Shown in pieces: positions 1 to 12,692 of a stretch of DNA of 64,000 nt (its first letter is position 1; each line of letters opens with the position of its first letter). Position numbers and translations under genes: made by a program. The notes beneath the pieces are model-generated. The model was given only the letters and a program-made list of their open reading frames with translations, made no database searches and was not told the DNA's origin. The stretch covers positions 191,274,369-191,338,368 of the forward strand of contig CP136061.1 in the NCBI GenBank assembly GCA_032622095.1, written 5' to 3'. The DNA comes from Siphonodentalium dalli. Its lineage: Eukaryota > Mollusca > Scaphopoda > Gadilida > Siphonodentaliidae.

Positions 1-1222
1 CAGAGCAAATGGTAGAATTTGTTAAGAGAAAAAAGTCTCAAAATTGTTTTCAAAATCTGATATGATCAAATAGACAATTTTGGGGCTATCTGGGCTATAA
101 CAGGCCTATTGTGCCATCAATGCGAATATTACTCTTGTGAAATAGTATTCCTTGAACTATCATTATATATAGGATGGATTCTCATCTAACTGAAAAGAGA
201 GTAAGTTACACAAACTTCGCATTTCCACGTCGTAGGATCATGGCATATTAATATGTAGGGGCATAGAACACTCTAAACTGTTGCATGTCACCTTTAAGAG
301 TTTCTTTCTATTATTTCATGTATTAATTTCACTATCATCGAGATGTACAAAGCTTGTGTATTATACAATGTACACCAGTTCTAATTGAAATTACACTCTT
401 GAACAAGCTATGCATTACAGAGTCTAAAGAAAATATCTGGAAATTCCATTACCGCCAAGAATCTTTATGTTAGTGTCAGTCAATCACAACACTTAAAGTG
501 ATGAAGCCAATCAGTCGATTGATGATATTCAGGGAACTCCCAGAGTTTCTCGACACATAGCTAAAATAGCATAATAAATCTCTTGTCATATCTGGTCACA
601 TTGATAATTTCACAGTTAGCACCCGTTTTCTTATCCGCCAAAACGAAAGTGACAGGAGATAACATTCATAAAACATTCATAAAACTGTGCGCTTTGATGT
701 CATATGGCAGGAATTTCATGCTTGAGGTAAGAATAATATTTTCCATCATGACCTGGCATGTGTGATGGAAAGATCTCACCCCGAGGGGTCAGATATTGCG
801 GCTGAACACAAGGCGTCCAGACCAAATATCTGACCCTGAAGATGACATTTTTCTATGCCCATATCCCGACCCAAGTCATGATGGATTATTTTTCTCCCAA
901 ATCAAGAGCCTCATACAAGCTAGTTTAATAGGTTTGAGTGAAATATACATGTCTCATGCAAACGACATGGCTATGTTATCATTGGTCTAGACATGAATTC
1001 TGAGAAACCTGGTATGAATTTCTGAGAAATGCGTGTATTGATATGAACTGGGTTTGCCAAGAGAAATGTCCTTACCATGGAAAGTTGAACATGTTTCTGG
1101 TTATTTGACAGAAAAAATTAATGTTTTGAAGTGTTTGACAATTTGTTGCTACAATAAAAAAAATTCAAAAGTTTACCCACTTCGTTAATTAGGTGATTGA
1201 TATTTTCTTTGACTGCATATAA
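1..1222. other. Non-coding, no recognised feature
   Basis: AT-rich sequence without a convincing coding exon, splice-site-framed ORF or clear inverted repeat. The short ORFs at 583-765 and 796-990 show no family resemblance and no codon pattern distinguishable from chance. Confidence 0.6.
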
Positions 1223-1581
1223 GACATCAGTCCTTCCCACGAGGAAAACACAGTGAGAGCATTTATTTGCTCCCGTAATTCAGAAGATGGGTGTAATATT
1301 GCACCCATACTATAATTGTAAGTTGGGTTTTTCTAAAACCAAAAGTCATTGTGGAATAGACCTATGTCTAGTTACACTTTAATATGCCATTGTTGAACTG
1401 AGTTGGTAAAGGATCTAATTAAACTTTCAAACAGTTCACTATTGACCCAACAATTACAGTCTCCATCAGTATTTTGAGATGAGGGATGGGTGTGAATTTT
1501 AGCACCCGCCATTTGTAAATTATGAGTGCGTATAGGTGCGAGTGCAATCACTCCCATCTCCTGGGAAGGACTGAGACATGA
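1223..1581. repeat. Inverted-repeat element, ~360 bp, degenerate
   Basis: The left edge reads CATCAGTCCTTCCCACGAGG. The right edge, read on the minus strand, carries CTCAGTCCTTCCCAGGAG. Inside, two related blocks contain GATGGGTGTRAATWTTRGCACCC-like sequence facing one another, one near 1287 and one near 1487. This is the layout of a decayed foldback or MITE-like element. No target duplication could be assigned. Confidence 0.4.
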
Positions 1582-2019
1582 GGTGTTTTTTGCTTCAAGT
1601 GGACTACATATTGTCAATTATTTTTTTTGCTTAGCCACGTGCATGAGCCGAGGCAAATTCTGAAATGGTATGAAATAGACAATAATACTATTTCTGATGC
1701 CATGCACTTGGTGTCTCGAAGCTCTTAATAAGTAATATGGGAGAGTGGCTCCGCCCAGTTGTGACGAGGGATACTAATATTACCATGCCCACAATGTTTA
1801 CTGGGTTGAAGACAGAAATGTCTGAAGGGTGCTTCCATCTGTTTTTTATTGGTTAAAACTTTATAATATTTCGGACATGTCTATATTCTTTGGAATTATT
1901 TATAGAGTGCTGTGTAGTCCACAAGCTAAAACACACAAACAAATATATTATTATTATAGTTCTAACAGAAGGGCATGGAACAAATTTCATATAAATGATA
2001 GACCCATTAGTGCAAGCTC

Positions 2020-2340
2020 CCATTAGTACAGTGTTACATGGAATGAACATACATAGATGCATAAATATTTCACCATCTCCCCAAAAGGGGTAGATTATAA
2101 CCTCTCCATGGGGGGTCGTCTTTGCCCCTCCTGAGTGATTACGTATATCTCCCACTGAGTGACAAATTGTGCTTCGACGGGGATGAATTTGGGTCACATG
2201 AGGGACAAATTGTTCCTCGGCTCCTATCACCCCAATGGAGAAGCAAGTTAGCCTTTTGGAGAGTAGGTGAAATAGTGCACCTCAAGAGATGCAAATATTG
2301 CCCCTCCGAGGAGCAATATTGCATCCCCATTATTTAGAGT
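2020..2340. repeat. Degenerate GC-rich short repeats
   Basis: The stretch has several imperfect blocks of the type CCTCTCCATGGGG, CCCCTCCTGAGTG, CACCCCAATGGAG and CCCCTCCGAGGAG, mixed with AATATTGC-type hairpins near 2295-2325. ORFs open on both strands here look like by-products of the repeats. No function is assigned. Confidence 0.3.
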
Positions 2341-2441
2341 GTGCGAGGCTCATTATGGGAGACTTGCATATATACAAGAATGCATTGGCACAGGTTTTTC
2401 ACTAAATTTCTGGAAGTTCCAGTCATGGAAGGGTAAAATTT

Positions 2442-2917
2442 TTAAGGCCCACTTAATTTTCCAATCACCAGATAATTTTATATAAAATATATGCCATATT
2501 ATATACCATTTGAAAGAGGAAGCTCCAAAACATTGTATTATCAACTTATCCGGTGTAATAAACTGTGAACATGTTTTTGTTCAGTTACCGTACTTACCGA
2601 CATGTTTTTGTCATCTAGATTGTAACAAAAAGTGAATTGTTTTCAATGGAGGGGGAATAACTCTGTATCTTAAAGATATAGTTATTCCCTTTCCATTGAA
2701 AATACATCTTTAGTTTGAATTCTGTTGCATTCTGGGAGCCAAAACGGGGGTAATCTTTCTCTGATTTCATCTGTTTTCTATTTCTATATGGGCATCTTCT
2801 GAGAAACAGAGAATTATAGTATTTTAATAATATTTTATGACATAGATGTTATTAAAACTGTATATCAAGTCACTATAAAAAAATAATCGGTGACTCGAAA
2901 ATTAAGTGGGCCTTTAA
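2442..2917. mobile_element. TTAA-flanked MITE (476 bp) with central hairpin
   Basis: Both ends are TTAA. The terminal inverted repeat reads TTAAGGCCCACTTAATTTTC at the left and TTAAAGGCCCACTTAATTTT on the minus strand at the right. A near-perfect hairpin at 2639-2702 (arms around TCAATGGAGGGGGAATAACT) sits inside and may be a nested foldback. TTAA target sites are typical of piggyBac-like and Kolobok-like DNA transposons. No transposase is present, so this is a non-autonomous copy. The superfamily is inferred only from the target site. Confidence 0.7.
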
Positions 2918-2999
2918 CATTATTTCACCCAATATAAGCCTGACCATGGTTCGGGCAATTAACAATAATCACTTGCCTTATTGCAGGTGATCGCCAATG

Positions 3000-4170
3000 A
3001 TTAATGGTTCAGTGAGTTTCATCTGTTACCCTTTGTATCGGTGAGAATATTAATTCCTTGAAGTGGGAAGAAAATGTGAGAGGAACAATTCTTATGGCAA
3101 TATACATGTCATTTATCTCCAACATGCTGATTGGAAGAATATTCTATATAATTTTTGGTGAATGGGACGAGTATATCACAAGATTTATGCAGGGGTTGTA
3201 AGCTGTGGAACCAAGAACACAGTGATTCGCATTCGACAGTTTGTTTCAAGTGTTGTCTGTTCAGAAGGACAATATTTTCTGTCTGCAAAGCTAACTTAAT
3301 TTTTTTTTTCAGCCTCCAACTTTCTGCCTTATTATACAAATTCACTCCGAACTAAAACTCGACGACTGGAACGACTCAGTCATTAAAGCCCACCATTGTC
3401 ATATTTCCACATGGGATTAAAAGCAACATGCAATGGCTGTACAACAACAACATTGGATATCAGTTCCACATCCATGGCATGTCACTTTTAATCTCCTGTA
3501 GACGCATGGTTCCCAGAAGACTGATACATCCTTCAAACAAAAGTTTTGTATCACATTACGAAACATTCAAAACTAACGAGAGGTTGCACGCGGGGGCTGG
3601 CATACCCCCCAAGGTGCAAATTCAAACATAGGCAGGTAGCAACCGAAATACTGAAGTGACCATCCGGAAACCCCCCTAATCAGCAAAAATTCTAAGTCAA
3701 ACAAATTGCAATCATATGTCATATATGGTGTGATAAATCAAAAGCTGTACAAATGAGAAATCTCCTGAGCAGACAACTAGTATACCAAAAATGATTGATT
3801 TAAGATTTTTTATAGGTCTGGAAATCATGAAAAAGGGCCATAAAGCATGCACAATATTGTGATAATGTTTTTTGAACTCAATTTCAGTTGAAAATTGCCA
3901 ATGCCATCAGCTGAGAGGGACCTCTGCAATTCTCTCCTCAGTAAGATCAGTCATTCAAATAATGGTTAAGAAACATCAGCAGAAGAGACGGAAGGACAAA
4001 AATCCTCATAGGACTATAAACCTCATATTTGCACTTATTCGAGATACTGTGGCAAGCAACTTGTATACCAATGAAAGGTCAACCGACCAGTCTCCCCCGA
4101 AAACGTGGCAAGTCAATGCCGCTTTGTTAAAGAAATTTAAAAAAATGTTGCAAAGGGTTAATAACTCCGT
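3000..4170. other. Non-coding, no recognised gene
   Basis: The short overlapping ORFs here (3109-3345, 3155-3355, 3428-3631) resemble no protein. Near 3573 the motif CTAACGAGAGG also occurs at 5574 and 25389, which marks shared repeat boundaries. Nothing else stands out. Confidence 0.5.
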
Positions 4171-4175
4171 CATCT

Positions 4176-4290
4176 ATATACATGTTGCACATCTCCAATA
4201 TGTGGGTAACAATACTCTGAAGTTTCAAATATCTACGATCAAATCTGTGGGAGAAGTTGATTACACCATGAAGGTACCCTAATACAGAAA
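4176..4290 (-). repeat. Minus-strand copy of the GGGTACCTTCATGGTG repeat
   Basis: Read on the minus strand, this stretch matches the unit that is tandemly repeated four times at 58247-58960 (GGGTACCTTCATGGTGTAAT at its head, ACATGTTG... near its end). It accounts for the C-terminal part of an ORF at 3872-4282, which is therefore unlikely to be a gene. Confidence 0.6.
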
Positions 4291-4329
4291 ATTATAAAAA
4301 ATGTTGAAATTTTCTAAGTCGAAAAGGGT

Positions 4330-4720
4330 TAATAACTCTGTTAATAATTAAGATGGCTATTGGCAGTACACATGTTTTTCAACAAATTTCGGAAATAAAT
4401 CAATGGCTCCCATCTAGAGATCACCCTGAAAAGCCATTTATAATTTGGTGATTATAGCACAAGGTATGTGGTCTGTAGGGTGTGCCAAAGGATTTTGTCA
4501 TCCAAAGGGTAAAATACAAGATGGCTGCCGATGGCCATATTTTTCAACGAAAAACGTTCAAATTTGATAGCTCCCATCTAGAGGTAGTTCTTATCATGCC
4601 TATTAGTTTTCAAAACATTTCTCCGATATATGTGGGCTGCACGGTGCCCATGGATTCATGGAGTAAACAGACGCATGGACGCATGACAGACGCCAACCCA
4701 TGGCAATAGCTCAAAGTTTA
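4330..4720 (-). repeat. Diverged fragments of the ATGGCCGCCA / AGCTCAAC repeat family
   Basis: Phrases such as AAGATGGCTGCC, GATAGCTCCCATCTAGAGGT and CCATGGCAATAGCTCAAAGT are close to units of the arrays at 47552-49206 and 60690-61740. They look like a decayed, partly inverted relative of those arrays. Confidence 0.5.
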
Positions 4721-5075
4721 CAAAGGAAAGTTGATCTAAAAATGATTGAAAAATTAGTTCATATTTACTTGAGTTATCAAGCTGGATGGACAAAAATTTA
4801 CAAACTAAGGTCCAGAACTGAGGCAAAAAAATCGGGCCAAACCTGGTTTGCTCACTGAAACACAAAAATACTGGAATTAGTTCATATTTGTTTGAGTTAT
4901 CAAAAATGGATGGATGGACAGGCGGACGTACTCAATACAGTTTTTCCCCCAAATCTGTTCGAGAGTGGGGTGTATCACTCGTGATAGACATGTTGGCTGC
5001 CGACAGTAACGTTTACGCCGATGAACCTGTGCGGTTTGTTTATTGGTACAATGTAACATCTAAATGGCATATTAA

Positions 5076-5420
5076 GCGTTCCTTGATATATCACAGGCAT
5101 ATGGTCGCCGTGTTTCGAGTCATAATACGGGATGGCTGGTGTATGACAATGATGTTCCAAGGCTGGGATTACGCAGATGTGTTGATTGGATGTTGCGAAG
5201 CCGTTGTTTGTACGAACTGTTTCACCAACATTGGCTCGGTAATAGCCAACGCTCAATGTTTGGCTACACTGGAGATGACCCGAATGATTTCATACAGTAT
5301 ACGGCACTGGATATTTTCCCGCCTAATAATTTCATCGACATTGATATACAAACCACATTTCACTTTGACTTGTTCTCTGCCATAAATGCCCGCCAATGTG
5401 TGAGTTCTGATATTGTATAA
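5076..5420 (+). other. Open reading frame of unknown nature (exon or transposon remnant?)
   Basis: One plus-strand frame is open from just after a TAA at 5073 to the TAA at 5418-5420, about 114 codons. Its composition is protein-like (for example residues GYTGDDPNDFIQYTALDIFP near the middle). A second plus frame (4888-5385) and a minus frame (4975-5256) are also open, so coding is not proven. No domain is recognised. No strong pyrimidine-rich acceptor precedes it and no clear donor ends it. It lies directly upstream of the duplicated repeat block starting near 5574. It may be a piece of an unrecognised transposon protein or a chance opening. Confidence 0.2.
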
Positions 5421-5573
5421 ATCGACAGTGTAGATCCATCATACTGTATAGATGTGGATATGTCTGGATACTCCTATACTCTTCCTCTGGCCTTTCTCTC
5501 GTCAAGGGGAGAATAACATTATTTAAAAGTTTGATATTTGTGCTCATTTACGGATTCTCATGCCATGTCAGAA

Positions 5574-7262
5574 CTAACGAGAGGCCGATCACGATCGGCA
5601 GATGTTTAACCCATACCTTGGCGATACCGATTAGCTATAACTGATAATTGGTCAAAGATATGATCACAGTGATACACATATCAGTACCTAACTTAAAATC
5701 AAAAGCTCAAATTATTTGTCTTAAGAAGAGGTTAAGGTAATTGGGGTGGGGAGGAGTCGTTTTAAATCTCATAACTCTGTCCCTATTCAACCAATGACCT
5801 CTCATTGTGAGATCCAATTGTTTAGCCATTAATCAATTTGACAGATAGGACAAACAATTATCCAGCCAGCAGGTTCATCTTTACCTTCATACAACCACCC
5901 CCTAGAGCTATGTAACATATGTCACCACTCAATTAATAACAGATTTCACTTGGAATGACATCTATTAAAGGTATTCGCATGTGCTCTGGATATTGGATGT
6001 TCACATGGCAATTTATTGATATCATTATATTACATGCAACTATTTTTTTTTTTTAACTCAATAATTTTTTTTATTATTATAAAAGTTTTTAAATATTTTT
6101 TATGTTAAATCGAGCGAGGAAATTCAATCTAAACAAATATGAAAAATCAAAATTTTAAATTTAAAAAAAAGAAAGAAGGGTCATAACTGCTTTAAGATAA
6201 ATCGGATCGAACTCATATTCACTCGAACTGTATTTTGGGATGAGAAACCTATACACAAAATTTGGTTCCGATCAAATAGAAAATGTTAGAGATATCACAT
6301 TATGCCTAAAGTGTCTAAGAACTGACAGACAGATAGAGACGGACGGACAGACGAGTGGTCAATCTGGACATTGACACTATGTGTACCATACTATGGTATA
6401 GGTACACATAAACAGTTTTATCTCATGCAGAGTACAGGAAAAATACATCAAACTGGTGTGCCCCTTTAATATTTCAATTCACATTTGTAAACAATTGAAA
6501 TCAATGTCGAAAAAGCTTTTGATTAATATATAGATAAAACAAACTAGACCTACAGTTCTAAGAGTGTTATGAACAATTATTTTGTTCCCATAGACTGATA
6601 CAGAGCTCTCGTTTTTTAAAGTTTGAAAACCAAAGTTGTCTTCCCATGCAACCAACAAAATTCCAATGGTAATGCTTTTAAACAATGAAACCAGATTATG
6701 CCTTTAAGGTGAAATTTAAATAACCATGAATATAAAATATAAACATTCCACCTATGATATGGCCAGAGATACTTATAGAGTATAAAGTATATCTGATATA
6801 GCCAACACAACTCCTAGCAGTTAATTAACTCAATACCAGTACAAGAGAGAGAGAACTTCATGGCATTGTAACTGGATAGCATCTCTTGTCTCCATAGCAT
6901 TGTGAAACTGATTTATTAGATATTATCTAGACAGTGCCACCTGTGTATCTTTGATATATTTTAGCGATGAATAAAATAATCAAAGGGCCATAACTCCAGT
7001 AAATAGTACCGGATCAAACCCATAATCGAACTCGATCTGTATTTTGAGTTGAGAAACTCACATACAAAATTTGGTTCCTATCAGTTGAAAACTTGTTGAA
7101 TTATCGAAGCATTCATGAATTCTATGTCAAAGGGCCATAACTCCATTAAAAAATATCGAATCAAACCCATATTCGAACTCGATATGTATTTTGAGTTGAG
7201 CAACTCACATACCAAATTTGGTTATGGTCAGATAATTTCTTTTTGAGTTATGGCAGCATGCA
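5574..7262. repeat. Duplicated repeat block, copy 1
   Basis: This block is repeated in the same orientation at 25386-29115. Both copies start at AACGAGAGGCCGATCACGAT and share long stretches through the GACAGACGGACGG tail, the CCATACTATGG palindrome (6381-6408 here) and the following 'GGGCCATAACTCC' units. Copy 1 lacks the 2.0 kb TTAA-flanked insertion seen in copy 2; its intact TTAA site is at 6105-6108. Small ORFs inside are not conserved in frame between the copies, which argues against coding. Confidence 0.75.
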
Positions 7263-8335
7263 TAAATTCTAAGTTGAAACATAGCAGCTCTATTACAATT
7301 ACCAACAGGACATTCATTGCCATTTTATATTGGTCTATATATTTATAAAATAGAAACTCATAAAAATTATGCAATCTTCATCATAAATTTTTTTTTGGAA
7401 CATGAACATATTTGGGCATACCTCCCGCAAAAATCTCACGGATTGACATTTTCAAAACTTAACAGGTCTGGTATAGACCTTGATATTAAATATGATTGAT
7501 AATGGTTGGATATAAAATATTTTAACACAGAATTATCAGATAACTAAAGGAGAGATATGAGAAGGGTCAAATTGAAAATATTAGAGTCATAACATTGGAT
7601 TGCGTACAGTATACATGTACCTATGGTTAATTTTATTCTAAGCTGATCATTGGAAAGATACAATGTCTGTAACAGCAGAAATATTCAAGAATACCAGAAC
7701 CATTATTATTATCCTGCAGCCCAAATGCAATAGAGGGAATTTCAAACCAAGATATTTCCTCAAATGATGAATATTCAATTGGTGGCTTATAGAAATTCTT
7801 AGTGAACCTGGCCCAAGGCGAAAGAGATAATTTAAAATCTGCCTATCAGATATCATGTGTCTATGGAATAGGTTAATTTTAATCATGAAATACATGCAAG
7901 TGAAAAGTGGATCACAATCAACCTGGACATAGAATAGGAGAATGAACATATAATGTGTGGAGAGGGTTAATCATTTCCAATGACATCATATGATGGAACT
8001 AATGTGTGGATTAATTTTTTTCTCAAGATAAGACAACAGTGTCTCTGTAAACAACAATTCTCTAAACAGCCATGCTCCAGAACATCCTTCAGATGGACAA
8101 TGGACTATTTGTATTAATGCCACGAACATGTTTCAACAGGTTGGGTTAAATTACTATTGCACACAAACTGGAGTAAATTATCATCAATCACTGTCAGCCT
8201 CTGGGAGCAGCAGTGGTTTGGCAAAGAGTATCCAGTGTCATTTTCTGATTCCAATAATGCAGAAGATTACTGTGTAAAGTTGTTTGTCTTAAATTCTCAC
8301 AGGGCATATACAATAGGTAGTAAATTACTTGAATT
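7263..8335. other. Non-coding, no recognised gene
   Basis: AT-rich sequence. The open frames at 7317-7499, 7647-7949 and 8157-8339 have no family resemblance. No inverted repeats with clear ends were seen. Confidence 0.5.
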
Positions 8336-9027
8336 ATAAAGGGCCATAACTCTGTTAAAATATACCGGATCAAACTCAAATTCGAACCTGATCTGTATTT
8401 CGGGGTGAGGACCACATGTACCAATTTTGGTGTAGATCAGATGAAAAATGTTTTGAGTCATAGCAGCTTGCATGAGTACTAAGTAAACATAAGAGTGAAA
8501 AGGGTTAACAAAACGATACCAAAATCGATACAGATAAAGAACGTGCTAACAAAGACCTAGGTAAGAAATATGAGGCAGATCATAAGCAAATTGTTTGACT
8601 TAGATGCATCAGATAGAATTTGTGAGTGGGGTTAATTATTTTCTAAATCGATCAACTGATCGATACCAAAAACTATACAGGTGAGGGGTGTGTCATCATA
8701 AACCTACATTTTAAATATGAACACAATCGGACAAAAAACACTTGGGTTATTGCATCGGATAGCACATGCCCATGTGTGGATGCAAAGTGTTAATAATTTC
8801 TAAACCGATCAACCGATCGATACCAAAAACTATACAGGTGAGGGGTGTGTCATTGTAAACATGCACATAAAATTTGAACATGATCCGATAAAAGATACTC
8901 CAGTAATCGAATCGGATAGCAAATGTCTACGGACAGACGGACGGACGGACAGACGGACGGACGAACGACGGATGGTTGATCCGGACGTCAGCATTATGTG
9001 TACCATACAATGGTATGGGTACACATA
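8336..9027 (+). repeat. Interspersed repeat ending in a GACGGACGG tract and CCATACAATGG palindrome
   Basis: The repeat starts with the 'GGGCCATAACTCTG' unit. It then has two diverged tandem blocks containing CGATCAACYGATCGATACCA (near 8645 and 8805), a GGACAGACGGACGGACGGAC tract at 8930-8972 and a terminal palindrome GTGTACCATACAATGGTATG at 8998. The same tail architecture ends the copies near 6408, 28317 and 29355. This is a recurrent non-coding family of unknown class. Confidence 0.65.
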
Positions 9028-10131
9028 AAAAACCATTTGTTGTTGACAGAAGCCAGAATGCGTATTGGCAAGACTGCTGTGTGTTATTCAATATCACAAT
9101 GTTCTCCCATCGATGTGTATTGATGCCCTAATTTAATCTGGCATAGGCCTACCTTGGTGACATTTATACTTAATTTTATATTCGGTTATTTCTCATGTAC
9201 ATACATGTATACACGTGTTTTCTTGTTAGTTTGGATGCATTCAGTCATATGTCGCATGCGTGTGGTATTACATGTGCACATTTATATCTCACACGCATAT
9301 GGTCTGTTTGTGTGAAATTCCATATGTCACACGCTTATTATCTGGCGCTTATACATATGTTATTAGTCACTTTCATGCTCATGTCACAATCAAATGGATC
9401 AATCATTCTTGAAATTAATTGTGTTTTCTTTGTATTCGCAGGTTGAAACTAATAAACAATTGTTCAGCAACCATGGCGTTCAGCATTTAATGTACACCCG
9501 AAACATGGGGGTATAATAATCATTTACAATATTTTAAAAGAATTTATTTGATGTGATTGATGATACAGAACATTACAATAAAATTCATTGCATCAACAAA
9601 GTGAAAATGAATGACAAACCATTAACTTGCGATAGAAAAATTATATGAATGTGTACTGGTAAGAGAAGACAACAATGATAACATCCATATTAAATACACA
9701 AGGTGAATTCAGCATCAAGAAATAAATCTAAACAAGATGAATCAAACATTTGATCTCATAAGAATACTTTTATGCATACTTGTGGCTTAATTCCGATTCA
9801 GTCGAGCATAACTTGGGTGAAATGAAATTTGCCTTGATTGAGATTGTTAATAATAGAGTTCTTCCTCTTGGCGCGCTCCAAGTACGCTCCTCGTATACTC
9901 CTCGCAAGATTTCTGTTGGAAAGATAGCCCTTTTACTGTCCCGAGAATGTGATAAGAATTATAAATGAAACTGAAATTAATTGATAAAAGCTTTTCCGGA
10001 CAGGCATCTTTTATTCATATCTATTATCATATACCCCCAGAATCAAAATTAGTGGGTGTTGTTGGGATTTGCCAACCAGTGAACTTCTTTCAAGGTAGCA
10101 TATATCTTGGTTGTTTAAACCTTTTGATTCC
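9028..10131. other. Non-coding, no recognised gene
   Basis: ATG-rich, TATA-rich sequence with repeated CATATGTCACACGC-type phrases near 9245-9340. An ORF at 9780-9968 has no recognisable domain. No splice-framed conserved exon was seen. Confidence 0.5.
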
Positions 10132-11223
10132 TTAACTCTTTCACTGCCGATCGCGACTACAGTCGAATTACCCATACACTGCCGATAGCGACTTGAGTCG
10201 AAATCGGGTACATGCTGACAACAGGACGGGTATATGTGGTGTAAATATGGCCATCCAGTGAATATGACGCATATGAGTTCCAGTGATGGGCACATACATG
10301 ACATTTTTATAAGTTCCAGACTATATAACACTAGGAAATGTGTGCGATTGTGCAGATAAGAGGCATTCTCTGTATATAGGACTATATAACGCGAACCGTT
10401 ATATAAGGGCACTTGGTGATGTCATGGTCACGTGGTCTTTTCATATGTCACGTGTGTATCTCTAGCTATCACATTTTTTACCAATAATATAAAATGGAAA
10501 CTCAAATACAACAACCTATCCAATATGATATGTTCATCAAATGCTTATAACATGATGAAGTCGGAAAATACCCAAAACATACGGCCATACTTGTGTTATA
10601 TGTAGATCCAAGATGGCCACCAAATGTCACGTGACCAATTTGAGGTGGCCTATGTGGCTCCAACATATCAACATGTCTATATGGTCCAACAGCAGAAGTA
10701 AGACATTTACGATATATTGAAATGTTAATGCAATACCCGCACCTATACATGTGTGTACATGGTATATGTGACCACTCACGCATAGGTTCATGGTAATCAC
10801 CACGGTCACGTGACCTATTCAAATTTGGGTATATATAGCACATTTTGTACGGGTATGGGTCCCCCCCTGAAAGATGACAACTAACGTGAGAAATAAATGT
10901 TGAGAATGACCAATTTCTGGCAATTTTCTGCTTCGATAGCACCCATATATGCATGAATAGGCATCAAAGACAGCCATTAGTGTGTAAACCAAGATGTCCG
11001 CCAACGTCACGTGACCTCTATGGTGGTGGCATGAGTTGTTATGAACTTGCGATGCCTATGTCTAGTCACATATGAAGTTTCAACACATTATTCCAAGCGA
11101 TACTTGAGATACCCTATGTTACTTATTATACACCCATAATCTATTCTATACATTGTATACATGTATTGTATGCTTGGCAGTGGGGAATCCATCTGTGGTG
11201 CTAGGTGGCAGTGAAAGAGTTAA
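10132..11223. mobile_element. TTAA-flanked non-autonomous DNA transposon (1.09 kb) rich in CACGTG
   Basis: The left end reads TTAACTCTTTCACTGCCGAT. The right end on the minus strand reads TTAACTCTTTCACTGCCACC, a terminal inverted repeat of about 17 bp including the TTAA target. The interior carries five CACGTG palindromes (10429, 10449, 10628, 10807, 11008), most within GTCACGTGACC or a close variant, next to repeated 'CAAGATGGCC/GTCCGCCAA' phrases. The 150-residue minus-strand ORF at 10502-10954 is made of these repeats and resembles no transposase. The TTAA target suggests a piggyBac-like mobiliser, by inference. Confidence 0.75.
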
Positions 11224-12513
11224 TGGGCTTTCCAATTCAATTGTAATAGTATACACTCCAAATAGTATATTCTGCATTTATAGGGATGTTCAGATAATAT
11301 AAACAGGTGACAATCAGAGAAACACCCAGTGGTTTCCCAGTAAATCATTATGATGAGAACATAAATTTTTCTATTTAAACATCCCTACAAATGAAATAAT
11401 GAGAAGCAAGTAACTACCCATTAGCTAGTAGCCAGTTATCAACGAGCTAATAGTTAAGCCATTAATAATGCCATTATAAGTTATCTTTCGCAACATCGGG
11501 GGGTAAATGGAGATTTGATACCTGGATGTTGATTTTGAACCCTGAGATGGAGCCATGGGGTTTAAAAGAGTCATAGGTATAAAATCTCCATGTACCCCCA
11601 TGATGTTCTGGAGATAATGATAATCTCCACAACAAAGGGTCTACAAGTTTGTTGTTCTATTCATTGAATCTTCACATTAATTCACATGAAAAATAAGAAT
11701 TTAAAGGCCAACCTAAGGATCGGACGTCAGGTGCCATCAAACACGGCAAGTTAAAACAATGCCACGATTTGTCAAAACTGCCAGTACAAAGGTCCCCTGA
11801 CGTTTCACCAGGGTTTCTGCTATTGGGGCAGTGGGTGCCTTTCAGTGTCCCTTTCTTGTCACCCAAAATTCCCCATAGAAATATTCCCCATAGATTAATG
11901 TCTACATCACATGTGTATCTGCCACTAAATAAAACCAACAGGGAGTGATAAATAAGGATAGTATTATTTGCCCACTAATGCTGATCACTTGTGAAACTTT
12001 TTGCGGCAAAATAATGATATTCATTGACAATTATTGCCTTATTCTGAAAGTGGACTTCCCAAAAGCCACGTGGTTGATTCTGCCTGGTTACATCACGATT
12101 AAGTTCTCAAATAACTCACTGTTCTGATTTACGATTACGTAGATGAGGTCCAGATGTTAGCCATTGAAGGATGAACAGGGAATATTTCATGGTACAACAT
12201 GTTGTAATGAATGAAGTGCAGTCGGATATAGAAATAAATTGTGAATTTCCTATTTTACTTGTCAATTTAACTTAACATTTTGTCGCAAAGTTTACAGTAC
12301 TTATACAGAATATGTTTATATGCAGTGTTAAATGACAACACACTCCCATTACTTAATCCTTCAAATCGTTAAAAATAAAACACAATTACTCTTCCTTACT
12401 GTATTCTTATATTACTGTAGACATTCAGAACTTGGCTTCAAATATTCACTAAATTTACTAAATACTATTAGATATTCACAGTTTGTTGATCATGGACTGA
12501 TATTCCCAGCACC
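11224..12513. other. Non-coding; one inverted repeat at 11496-11605
   Basis: The stretch contains an inverted repeat of about 30 bp: GGGGGGTAAATGGAGATTTG near 11499 faces AAATCTCCATGTACCCCCAT near 11581. A CACATGTGTATCTGCCAC phrase near 11907 recurs at 19285. The minus ORF at 11672-11938 is unrecognised. No gene is supported. Confidence 0.5.
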
Positions 12514-12625
12514 TACAGTAATGCCCAAAGTAATTGACCACTTAACCACAGCAGAATTATGGGTAATTTCATGGATTTAGTCTGAAATATGGCTTATTGC
12601 CATTCATCGGAAAGCTCTCGGAAGA
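12514..12625. mobile_element. Partial copy of the CAGTAATGCCC foldback family
   Basis: Starts TACAGTAATGCCCAAAGTAA and continues through the GGATTTAGTCGGAAATATGG-like arm (here GGATTTAGTCTGAAATATGG) to CATTCATCGGAAAGCTCTCG. Only one arm is present. It is the same family as the full hairpins at 13465-13670 and 14732-14913. Confidence 0.7.
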
Positions 12626-12692
12626 ACCACCCACCCCCACCTAGTGTTCGGAACAAATTTGCAGACCCCCCCATCCCACTTGAGGCAACACC

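Noticed and set aside
3872-4282. 136-codon plus-strand ORF as a gene
   Set aside because: Its second half is an inverted copy of the GGGTACCTTCATGGTG repeat also found at 58247-58960; no domain or splice context.
8930-8972. CRISPR-like short regularly spaced repeats
   Set aside because: The GACGGACGG tracts are simple tetranucleotide microsatellites without unique spacers, and the DNA is eukaryotic.
10502-10954. 150-codon minus-strand ORF as a gene
   Set aside because: It lies wholly inside the TTAA-flanked CACGTG element, is made of its internal repeats, and resembles no transposase or host protein.
12332-12580. 82-codon ORF as a gene
   Set aside because: Its end runs into a CAGTAATGCCC foldback arm; no recognisable protein features.
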